From assembly GCA_015499995.1 (NCBI GenBank), contig JADNRV010000035.1, positions 124,001 through 188,000 of the forward strand: a stretch of DNA of 64,000 bases, in the 5' to 3' direction. How positions within the stretch are numbered: the stretch's first letter is position 1; each line of letters starts with the position of its first letter. The notes under the pieces are model-generated. The model was not told where the DNA came from. It made no database searches and saw only the letters and a program-made list of their open reading frames with translations. This DNA is from Flammula alnicola (lineage: Eukaryota; Basidiomycota; Agaricomycetes; Agaricales; Strophariaceae). The position numbers and the translations under genes were made by a program. Shown here in pieces: positions 34,574 to 44,700 of the stretch.

Positions 34574-35710
34574 TCACGTCCTGAATACTCGCAATGGATG
34601 CAACTGAGTCCCAGTAGGAATTGGATGACATTTTGGCAGACATCGAAAAAGACCGGCCAACCCATCCTTGGTATCTGAGCGTACGTTTGCTGTGCAGTCC
34701 CTCAAGGCCTCACTACTAGTATTCGTGCGGAGAACCAGGGTTTTTAGTCGACAAGGAAGCCCAGAGCGCAGAATTGCTGATGTAAGAGTTGATAAAGGAT
34801 TTCCTGAGCGTGAAATGATGTGGAGGTCCTCGATTGCAGGAAAGCTAACGCATCGTAGAAAGCTTGTTTCCGCCGAGCGATAAGTTGTGAAGGTGAGTTT
34901 GACGAGATGAGGGAGTGTTATCATCTTGCCGGAGTCGAAATTTGAGTCGATGCTCTCAGAGAGCGTAAGAATCTTAAGGACCCTGGAATCGCACAGTTGT
35001 GTTATTCGAAACATTGGCCCCATCTCGCCCTTGTAGTGAACTAGACGTTGAAGTGGTAGCACTACGTCGCCGAAGTAATGACCGTTCACATGCGCTAACC
35101 GCAGTTGGGGTGCAACTTCGAATATGTCCAGCCTGGTGTGACTATAGTCATTCTGAGAGCGGGATATTGTCAATTCCAAGGCTCTGAGAGACGGAAGCCG
35201 ACCCCTGATCCCTTGAATGTCAGCTATGGTTGAGGGTGTTGAATGGATGATAAAAGTTCCCCATCTTTCCGAATGTTGAACCAGTAGACCAACGGCGGGA
35301 TGTGGACTTCTGAGGTCAACGCCAGGGGCGAAAATGTGTACGCTGAGCAATGTGTTTGCTGAACGTCGCAGGAGTTCATTTAGAACTTCAAGTTGGAGCT
35401 TCGTTTTAGCCTTTGTCAGCCTCGTCGCATCGACAGTTGGCAGGTTATTCCATAGAGACGAGAGAGATAGTGCGGTGGCTCTCCAAGCTCCAAGACTGGC
35501 AGACGTGGGATGGCGTCCATGGAAGGTCTCTCGTTACCCACCGGTAGGGAACGCGTATTGGGTGCTCTAAAATAAAGGAAAAGATTTCCTGCAGGATTTC
35601 GGGAGTAATGCGCCGGATAGGTGATATTATCGCCTCGTGTGCATGAATGAACTTGGCCGGATCGGGAAGCTTTGCCCTGCTTTGCCTGTGAGAGGATGGG
35701 ACAAATGGTA
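34574..35710 (-). pseudogene. F-box/LRR-like gene, broken by a 7-bp duplication
   Basis: The minus strand shows the common agaricomycete layout: AKLPDPAKFIHAHEAIISPI, then an F-box (RRITPEILQEIFSFILEHP), PWTPSHVCQSWRATALSLSS, LWNNL and a leucine-rich region (LPSLRALELTISRSQ, FEVAPQLRLAHVNG, HLVKLTFTTYRSAE). In the middle of CQSWRA the bases TTGGAGC/TTGGAGA are present twice in tandem. This adds seven bases and shifts the frame to an early stop. No long 3' extension was found after 34574. It looks like a true pseudogene, not a homopolymer artefact. Confidence 0.72.
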
Positions 35711-35824
35711 AGAACTTTTGTATTCCATACCTTAAGAGTAAGGCTCACGCGAAATGAAATATTGCGAAGCATTGGATTGTTCAGAGTCCGAGTAGAGCTT
35801 TGTTGTGGTAAGAGTCAAGTTTGC

Positions 35825-35867
35825 TGTGAACGTAACCTAAGTTACCGTAACTTAGGTTACGTTCACA
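35825..35867. repeat. Perfect 20-bp hairpin
   Basis: TGTGAACGTAACCTAAGTTA is followed by CCG and then its exact complement. It could be a bidirectional terminator-like structure, an operator, or the remains of a foldback element. It lies between the F-box/LRR relic and the gene at 36118. Confidence 0.9.
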
Positions 35868-36117
35868 CAATACTTAAGTAGCTATAGGTCGATACATTTC
35901 CAATCAGTCTTGAGCTCGACCACATAAGACTCGGTTGGTGAGTATCACACATTGTAAGTGTTAATGAGCTTTCTCTAATTCTACATGTCGCCATTCTTAT
36001 CGATCCAAGTTGAAGACCTCTAAGCTCCTCTCGAGCCGGTTGGCCCCCGCTGTTTCCAGCATTACGCTTTGCTTGTACCTCATCAGCTACAGCTCTCCGT
36101 GGTCTCACGAGTCACAT

Positions 36118-37180
36118 ATGCTCGAACACTGCGGCCCTCCGTTTCTGCCTCAGGATCTAGAGCGTTGTATTTTTGAAATAGCCGCATCTGATAATGGCGG
36201 TTCAAAATACTTTGAAGCTGATGCTGGTAGCAAGACGCGTTAATGAGTGGTGAGTGCTGTGATTTTGTTTAAAGGTCTTTGACAATTTTTTGGTGTAACT
36301 TGAAATATTTCATAGGTTAAGGCCGATTTTATATCGTGTCTTCAATCAGGCAGCACATCTTCCATACCCGGACTTCAAGAAGTTTCCTTCCTTGAAGCTG
36401 GAAGATGTTGGTCATTTCGCCGAACATTTCATCACCCACTCATCCTTCACGAATGAAGAGATAAACCATCTTTTATCTTCCTGCCCTAACGTCTACGATC
36501 TCGCGATATGGATTGCAGGAACATTCAGGTTTTTCCTTCCCACCGTACAACATCTCCGTCTTCGGAGACTGTCCGCAGAGCTTGCATTTTTCACCGAGGA
36601 AGATCTGCTTCACCCGACATTGTCTAACCTCACCCATCTTAACATTGTTAGTAGTGTCGGGGCGGAAGACTGGAAATCATGGAAAAAACTGACGAAACTA
36701 CCCCATTTGACTCACATCAAACTCGACTCTCCCGTTTCAATCGAGGTTGTTCGCAATCTTGTTCTACGGTGCACTCGTTTGCGCTATCTCATCATCTCAG
36801 GTTATCCCAAAGGGATGTCAGTGGACGGGTGGATTACAACTCAGATGGAGGTAGCGTTCCAGGAAATCGATGAGGATCGCATTATATTGCTGTTTCCCTC
36901 AGACTACAACATGCATCTTGAGCGGATGTTAGACTGGCTGCAAGGAGCACATGGAGGGATGGACAACTGGCATTTCGCCGAACTCATTTTTCAAATTCGA
37001 CGTCGTGAGTACCCGATTTCTGTTTTTGTCTTGTCGTCGGAATACAATGCTGACGAGGTTAATCGTCTCCCAGAAAAATATCTCCGTGACCCTTTGCAAA
37101 GATGGTTCTGGAGACTCAATTGGATGGAGTGTTTGAATGAGCGAGGCCGCGAATGGTACCTGAACGAGACCAAAATTTGA
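36118..37180 (+). CDS. F-box-like agaricomycete protein (one apparent frameshift)
   Basis: The first exon starts at 36118 (MLEHCGPPFLPQDLERCIFE), the PPxLPxDLExxIFE pattern typical of a large agaricomycete F-box-like family. After the A run at 36204-36207 the frame should continue LKLMLVARRVNEW, but it is one base off, so an extra A is inferred. The intron (about 36251-36316) joins to LRPILYRVFNQAAHLPYPDF. The second exon runs cleanly to the stop at 37180 through LLSSCPNVYDLAIW, LSNLTHLNIVSSVG and NLVLRCTRLRYLIISG. No catalytic domain is present. Members are presumed adaptors. The single shift may be a sequencing error. Confidence 0.7.
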
Positions 37181-37881
37181 AGACTTCCAAATCTTGATCC
37201 GAGAAGAGCATCCACACGAAATTTACTCCAGAATTTACTAACACAAAATTGTGACAGGGAGACTAGAGGGCAAGGGTAAATTCGAACGAGCTTGTTATCT
37301 AGTTGAACGTTACTCTCCAACACCAAACATAAATTTCGTCTGAAGCTAAATTGAAAAATTTCAGACTTCAGTTATTTGCGATCTCATACCCGACACCACG
37401 TCCACACTTAAACCCCTCGCTATTGAAGAGAATCGGGGAGTGGAGACCTTCGCTGACGGGCTACCAAATCCTTGAAAGGTGGACATAGGTCAATCCTAGA
37501 CCGGTGTTCACGTCCCACCGAGCCCAATTTTAAAAATGGGCCACTGGCGTTTTCAAGTTCCCTACGAACTCAAATATTCGACAGGATACAAGCAAACAGC
37601 TTCCGACCAAGCCTCATAATTCTATAGCATTCGACAATCGGCTAGTAGGCATTGCAGATTTTACGTCGCGAGACATCGACTTTGAACATACCCTTTTCGT
37701 GTTCCCTTAAGTACCGTCCTAGAAGCTCATTCCTTTTCGTTTGCAATAATTTATTATGGCTTCTTACAAATCATTTACATTCCTATACATATCTTCCGTA
37801 CATATATATGGAACTTTACAAGAGAAATATTTTTGAAAGCCGTGTTGGCGCATGGGCCTAATATCGTCGAGAAATTGCAAG
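37181..37881. other. Convergent intergenic spacer
   Basis: Nothing was recognised between the F-box-like gene and the 3' end of the 2OG oxygenase gene. Confidence 0.45.
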
Positions 37882-39318
37882 TTAGTATGCACTTCCTTTT
37901 CCAGAAAAGCCGTCCGGGAATATTTGCTTGAACAGCTCGGGATAGTGTCGTTCGCCAACGTCAGGATGACTCCTGAAATGATATAAGTCATAAGCAAGAA
38001 GAGCAGGAAAGAACACAATCGTCTTACTTGACCCTGCCGATCAGATTGACCTTCCCTGAAGGTTCTCTATCAAATTCAGTGAAATTTACAGCTATGGAAC
38101 GTCTTATCAAAGTTGTGTAGATATTGAAGCATTTCGACTTGACTTACAGTCGGTGGGGGCGACTCTTCCTCGCGTGTCTCGGAGGGCAAGAATTTCAGGC
38201 GGGACTGGATAGGATGGGAGTTTAGTTGCGCTGGTTATATGTTCAGCAGAGAGGAGTACTTACATTTGAGTATATGATCCGTCAGTCTAGTATCCAGGCC
38301 GATATTCTGGAAGAAAGGCACCGAATATCGTGGGGTGGCGCCCTTTGGCGAAAGTACCCTATGCGAAGTGGCTCGCGCCAGTCCGCCGGTCACGAACTCC
38401 AGAGCTTTAAAAAACGTCAGAGAGAGAACACAAATGAGAGGTAAAATAGCACCTTTGCCGATGTTAACAACAAATGTTCCAGGAATAGGAGGAGCGTCGA
38501 TCCATTCTCCAGCTAAATTCTGGACTTGTAGTCCGCGATGAGAGGATGCTTGTATCAGCTGGAGTAGGACACCGATTGTTAGGAGGAAATATCAATGATT
38601 TAGGCTTGACTCACAAACGTTAAGAATCCAGCATCGTAATGGGGCCCTACCCCTTGGTCGCTGGAACCTTGGATAACGGGATATTGGACGATCTTTGCGC
38701 GATGTTGCATCAACTCGGGGGTGTCGTAGAATTCTGACAAGCCTTCCGGACCAAGACCGAACGCTTCAGCTATCAGTGAGCTGAACTTGTAGCCGAGATC
38801 CTCAACCTGATCCAAGTATCGTTCCATCACCTCTCTGAAACCTGGAATGAGCTTCTCGTCCGGCCACTGTGTTGTGAAGGCGGTTAATCTACGTGGAAGG
38901 TCTGACATGTCAAATAAGAACGCGCCTGAGATGGGCCCCACAGTCGGTAATGATCAGGATCTCCTTCCTTCCATCTGGATACATGGCGTGTTGCGAAGTC
39001 AAATTGCTCTCGCTGGTCGACGGCCCCTTTCGTCAACTCGGCGCCAAACCTTGAATAGCCGAGAAAGTGCTCAGAGTTCGCCATGCGGATCTTGTCCTTC
39101 GACTCTTGAGGAAGAGAAAAGAGCTTGGGTATATAGCTGATCACCGAATCGATGTCTACTTGCGAAACCGGGTGGTTCGAAAGGTACAGGAACCCTACGT
39201 TGATGAGTGCATGTTGTAGTTGTGCGAGGAATTTGGGTCTGTCGGCAGGAGAGTTGAGAAGAGAGTAATCGAGAATTGGAATAGAGGAGAAATCAATGGT
39301 TTCTTCTGGGGCAGACAT
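37882..39318 (-). CDS. 2-oxoglutarate/Fe(II)-dependent oxygenase, isopenicillin N synthase-like
   Basis: Seven exons, start ATG at 39318 (MSAPEETIDFSSIPILDYS). The DIOX_N part reads ALINVGFLYLSNHPVS and IRMANSEHFLGYSRFGAE. The catalytic jelly roll carries HYDAGFLTF (HxD iron ligands), then ASSHRGLQVQNLAGEWIDAP and FVVNIGKALEFVTGG. ATSHRVLSPKGATPRYSVPF gives the distal His and the RxS that holds 2-oxoglutarate. The C-terminus ends FPDGFSGKGSAY. Such fungal enzymes hydroxylate or oxidise small metabolites; the substrate is unknown. Intron 1 (38867-38925) has a GC donor (CAG|GCGCGT) and an AG acceptor. Joining it gives RLWGPSQ-WPDEK, strongly supporting the GC-AG splice. No frameshift. Transcribed in the same direction as the SDR and MFS genes upstream. 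Confidence 0.9.
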
Positions 39319-39523
39319 CGTGGTTGTAGTTTGACATGTTATCTTCTTAGGGTACTTATGTGCGTACATATCCTGCTTTCTCATCTATGATTGTGTGAGA
39401 TGACGCGATCAATTGCATGTTCAACGAAACACGATCTGGAGGTGACGAGGCCGCACGATACCTCGCAGATAAACCCATCCTTAATAGGAGATAAATACAT
39501 ACTTCAGTAAAAGAGAGGCCTCA

Positions 39524-39964
39524 CACGGCGGACATTCAACTGTCAAGTCGGCCGACCGATTGTCCTGTTAAGTCATACAGAGGTTACCGGCAAGTCATAA
39601 CCTGTCATGACACAGGTTGACTTGCCGGTCACAGTGGCCGATGTCACGCTCTTTCTTTTTTTAATGTTCTTGCCTCATATTCTGCGTATTTAATAGTACT
39701 CATGTGTCGTGTTTATTCGAATTCATTCCCTCACTATCACTCTACGTATTGTCTTCGCCACTATTTGAATTCGCTTTAATCTAACGTTAGCAACTAACAA
39801 ACATAAGTATGAGGCGAGAACATTTTAAAAAAGAAAGAGCGTGACATCGGCCACTGTGACCGGCAAGTCAACCTGTGTCATGACAGGTTATGACTTGCCG
39901 GTAACCTCTGTATGACTTAACAGGACAACCGGTCGGCCGACTTGACAGTTGAATGTCCGCCGTG
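39524..39964. mobile_element. Non-autonomous foldback/TIR element with TCA duplication
   Basis: Arms of about 155 bp, nearly identical and inverted, start CACGGCGGACATTCAACTG. TCA flanks both ends (39521-39523 and 39965-39967). Each arm contains its own palindrome (ccggcaagtca ... tgacttgccgg). The centre of about 100 bp is AT-rich and non-coding. The CAC-terminus with a 3-bp duplication is reminiscent of CACTA-like elements, but the class is uncertain. It lies about 205 bp upstream of the 2OG oxygenase start. Confidence 0.85.
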
Positions 39965-40207
39965 TCATATGTCGGTGGTCTACAGAGGTGCCCCCTGAGC
40001 TCGGCATAATTCGGCCCGCATAAACCTCCGAATTCGGCCAACACAGTGGCGACAAATTTCTGGTTGCTCAGCGATTACTTTGTCAGAGGACCAAGCACTA
40101 AAGTACTTACTACTAAAGCGTCAAAGTGATAAGGTGAGTATATTTTTTAATTGCTATATTTTATTCTGATGGTCATACAACTTCCGTATTGAAACACATC
40201 CCGCAAA

Positions 40208-41162
40208 TCAGAGTTTTGCTTTTTCTATTCCGCCTGCGAGAGTGGATGACATGCCCTGACTCATACCATCCCCAGCCGGTGCAGCTGTAGAGCCAGCGTC
40301 GACGGGAAGAATAACTCCCGTCATCCATCTTGCTTCGTCGCTGGCCAAGAACCGCACAGCACATCCACAGTCCCAGCCGTTTCCCTCTGTTTTGAGGAGG
40401 CTACGGTTTCTACGTGCCTCTCGAACTTCCTCTGGCATCCCATGCACGTATAACATTGGTGTGTACAACATACCTATTTTAGACTAGGTCAGCACTGTCG
40501 CAAAAATGATTGAATGTCTTACCAGGACAAACACAATTGACGCGTATCCCACTTGGGGCATGGTGGACCGCCATAGCTCGCGTCATATTCACGACCGCGC
40601 CTTTGCTTGTAGGGTAGAGCAACATCGGCGTGCCACCCATGACCCCGGCGACGCTGGCAATGTTGATGATGCTCCCTCTTCCGCCAATTGGGTGGCGCTC
40701 GTTACGCTCCATCGCCGGTATCGCATATTTCGCCATGAGCATCATGCTCGTAACGTTAATCTCGAGTCCTTTGGCCCACTCCGCCTGATCAACCCCGACA
40801 GCCGTGCCCTGAGGTCCTCCAACGCCCACGTTGTTGACGAGAATGTCGAGGCGGCCAAACTTTTGGACCGCGGTATCCACAGCACGCTTGCATGCCTCCT
40901 GTTCGGTGACATCAGCCTGCAAAGCAATAACATTGTCTTTCCCGAACTCTTTGGCAATCATCGAGACAGTGACCTCTGCCCATTCGAGGTTCATGTCCAC
41001 ACACACGACGCGTGCACCAGCCTCAGCCAAGAGGATAGACGCTGCTCGTCCATTGCCGATGCCGGTCGCCCTTGAGCCAGCTCCAGTGACAATCGCGACC
41101 CTCCCTTCTAGAGATCGCGACGGGCGAGAAGGGTTCCTGTGGTCGTGAGCGGGAGTGGACAT
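40208..41162 (-). CDS. Short-chain dehydrogenase/reductase
   Basis: Two exons (40523-41162 and 40208-40473) give 301 residues with a clean frame. The Rossmann signature TGAGSRATGIGNG begins at residue 26, with an insertion compared with the usual TGxxxGIG. NNVG lies at 109-112, IINIASVAG holds the catalytic Ser near 169, and YPTSK gives Tyr182 and Lys186. The C-terminal part has RFLASDEARWMTGVILPVDAG, as in classical FabG/glucose-dehydrogenase-like SDRs. NAD(P) preference and substrate are unclear; Asp in VCVDMN after strand 2 suggests NAD. It lies between the 2OG oxygenase and the MFS gene, all on the minus strand. Confidence 0.92.
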
Positions 41163-41415
41163 TATCGATTCAGGTTATGGTTGACGTTAACCTGTTACCG
41201 GTTCCATGGGGCATCTTCTGGCCTTTATAGCAACACTTATTCGCATCTCGTGATCGACTGTCGAACACATTGTCAATGTCACAAGACATGTTTAGATTGC
41301 CGCCCATTACGTAGACGCAAGAACGCGTACATACATAACACTGCCATCCCCAAAAATCTGCCGACATTCCACTGACTTACAGGGTTGTTTTATGGAATAA
41401 ATATACACGAAAAAA

Positions 41416-43878
41416 TCATAAAGTGTATCTGAAACCACTCCATCTATCGCCTTTAGCGATTCTGGCCTCTTCTACACTTGCATACCTCCCGTTGCGCTCG
41501 TGGGCCTGCTTGTTGTCTATCCCATCAATAATTTCATCTCTTTCTCCACGATCACGACGGGCATTTTCTCTCTTAAGGAGAATGTGATAAAGAAGAGAAG
41601 AAAGGAAGCCTATGGCAATATATGCCAGCACAATTCCATGTCCAAGACGGTACCACGGGGTATCTCGTGCCCGATACTGAAAAGATAGCATAAGTATACA
41701 GTTGTGCATCACAATGGATCGACTTACAATATTAGATGTCACTACACCATTCATGTTACCAAATCCTATAACCGTCGCGAGAATCACAGCGCGCTTATAA
41801 GACCCTTCCACATTGCAGGCGACCCACGAGGCGGAATTTGCTTCATAGAGTTGAGGATCTTTAACGAAGCTTTGAAGAATTAGAGACGCACCAGTTACAG
41901 GGTAAATGGCCCTATTAATATAAAGATAGCGCGTCAATAACCTGCCCTCGGATAGAAACAAGAATGTATAACTGACGATGCTGCAAGATAAACAGCGAAA
42001 TACGAAAGCGCCGGCGTCCTCGAGACAATCAAGATGATATACCCTACCAATCCAATTCCGAAGAAAAAACTGTTCACCAGCAAGGAGTCCTGAGTGATTT
42101 GCATATTTCTAAAGAAATTTATTCAGCTTACCAGTTAATGTAACCCCGAGCACCAACTCTGTCTGCCAAGACGCCAACGGCACACGTCACTAGGCAGGCC
42201 CATGCGTAAACAGGGACTGAAAGAAGGTTCGCCTCCGTTGCTTTAAAACCTAAAGGCGAGGTAGCTGAAGCAGAACGCAGCACTTGGATGGGAGAAATTT
42301 ACCGAGCTACAGAATATTATCAGAAACGTAGAGTTTAAAATCGTCAAAACGAGCTACGCACCTGGTTGATAACAGATGGCGTGAATAGAGAGAACGCATA
42401 TAATGGCCCATCACTACGATTGTAGATAAATCGACTTCGAACTCCAGGTACGTTGAATGACGTACAAGCCCATGAAAATTCCCACTTTGATTCCATTAGC
42501 GACGATTTAGTCGTTCATAGACAGATTTCACGCACATCCAATCCATGTTTGCCAATCTGTCAAACTCTGCAAGACATATTTCATCCGGAAGGACTCTTTT
42601 CCGTTCGCGCTGAGCTTGGTATCTTGCTGGAGCCGATGAACAACAAATGTACCTGATTAACAATGTCAGTAAGCAGACCTGTATTGCCATAAATATGTTC
42701 ATCGCCCTACGCTCTTTCTCAGTCAAGAATTTGGCCGTGGTTGGGAAGTCCTGAATGATCCAGAATGACGCTATTGCAACCAAGATTGTTGCTAATCCTT
42801 CAAGTATAAAAATCCATTGCCATCCTTTACCCATTATGAGCATATAGGAAACGGGGGAAATTTTTGGAAGCATTCGGACCTGTCTTTCCACCAATCCCGT
42901 CCATGTTTGAAATAGCGGCAGCAAGGAGACCGCCTGTCGTAGGTAGCAAAAATCAACGACGTTCTGCCTTCTGCGATATTAAATGGTACTGACTGAAAGC
43001 TCCAGCGACTGTTGCACCCGAGAAAAATATTGCAATCCGTGTGCCCATCTCAGAGCGTTTGTACCAACTACGCGTTTAAAATTCAACGGATTGAGCAATT
43101 GGCTGTTTAATATCACAGCGCAGCTTACCTGGAAATGTAGAATACCACTCCGGCGTATAATCCACCTTCTGTAACGCCAAGAAGAAATCGTACAGCTGAA
43201 TCAGAGGTGAGCCATGGAAGCTTGCGCGACAAGAATATGATAGACATACTAATCAAACCGCCATAATTTGTTATCAGTCCATGACAGGTCTACGCCGAAA
43301 CTAGGATTGGTGGCTGCACTATTATGAGTGATTGAGTTTGATATCCATACCATGACAAGGCCCCACACCAGCATCATGCTTGAAAGATAGATCGAGGGCT
43401 GCAGCCGTCGTAAGAACACGTTGCTGATGGGCTACAGTGACAAATAACCAGCTCAATTGTAAATCATCTTGTTACAACTGGATTTCATACCTCGATAAAC
43501 GCATAGGGAAAGAAAAAGACTGTTAACCCAATGAGATACTGTTTGTCGGTGATGCCGATGTCTTTCTCCAAGCCGTAAAGCTAAGGCAAATATCAGCGGG
43601 GTGCATCAAGCAATGTCGGCGAGCTAGCGGAAGACTAAGACAATTTCGTCAGACAGACGAACCTTCGCGTTCCCAATACTCCCTCTATCCATGAAGCTAA
43701 GCAAGTAGAGGAGCGACAGCCATGGGACGACATGCAAGTCAATCTTCCACAGCAGCTTCTTCTCATCCACAGTCGACTGAAGTGCAGAGATGGCATCGGA
43801 AATGTCTTCTATAACGAGTATGTCGCTGTCCTTCTCATGCTCGACCTTGGGCAAGGAATCACTGTCTGCCATATGCAT
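41416..43878 (-). CDS. MFS transporter, Dal5/allantoate permease-like (anion:cation symporter family)
   Basis: The start ATG at 43878 gives MHMADSDSLPKVEHEKDSD. Many short exons follow. In order: LHVVPWLSLLYLLSFMDRGS (first membrane helix and the DRG motif of this family), LYGLEKDIGITDKQYLIGLT, FFFPYAFIEPISNVFLRRL, RFLLGVTEGGLYAGVVFYIS, WYKRSEMGTRIAIFFSGA, GGLLAAAISNMDGIGGKTG, WQWIFILEGLATILVA, SDGPLYAFSLFTPSVINQ and a C-terminal WVACNVEGSYKRAVILATVI. The N- and C-termini are cytosolic. The family imports organic anions such as allantoate, pantothenate, nicotinate or other carboxylates with protons. No frameshift was found. It is probably co-located with the SDR and 2OG oxygenase for uptake and conversion of one compound. 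Confidence 0.9.
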
Positions 43879-44700
43879 GGAAGTGGTCAAGATGAAGCGT
43901 AGAGGGAGTTGGTTAGAAGCCTGGGATGCAGTGAGTGAAAAGGCCGCTTCATATAGGTCGTCGACTGCGATGCCGTTCTATTCTTTCCATGTCACCTCTG
44001 ATAGAAGCAATTGAGGTGCCCAGAGAAAGGGAAAATAGAACGCAGAGACTCCTATGGCCTTGACGTGCGGGGTGAGAAAATCAACAATACCTTACTGCCT
44101 CCGCCTATTTCAATTGCCTTCCGACGGGATTCATTGGAATCTTAGGCCCGGAACTCGAGTGGAATTATACTTAGATTTGAAAAGAAGCAGTTCCCTAACT
44201 AAATCAGACAACCAGGTGGAGGATAAGTGGCTTTTTTGCGAGGAGAGTCGGAGTAGAGGTACCTGGAATGCTTGCGAAACTGTGCTCATCAGATTGCTAA
44301 GCGATCGACAGCCCTGGTTGTCATTTGCGTCCTCCCTAAAGCCTAAGCACAATGGGTAGTGGAAATGGAAGACGATGAGAACAGAGTAAAAGGTGGACTT
44401 GTCAGCAGTATTCCAAATATATTTCCGTTACTGTTCCCACCACGCCCTATGTAGTGTATAATAAGCTCGGGCAGCCACTAAGTTCATTCAACCCACAATT
44501 ATATTGTACAGCTCCGTATTCCACGCTATAAGTGGGGTCGTAAATGTCGTAAAGATAGATGGGATAGATAGTCATACGTCATGAAAATTGTAGTATAGCG
44601 TTCCACCAAAGACCCAAAAGGAGAACCCAAAAGCAGAAAGAGACTCGACCAGCCCAAGGTCGACAGCGGAAGAGAGACGGAAACCTTCGCCAGGAGCCCA
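43879..44700. other. Intergenic
   Basis: 5' flank of the MFS gene and 3' flank of the next leftward gene. No additional gene was recognised. Confidence 0.45.

Noticed and set aside
42790..42935. Frameshift in the MFS gene after GGKTG
   Set aside because: A 55-nt GT..AG intron joins GIGGKT to GWQWIFILEG without any indel.
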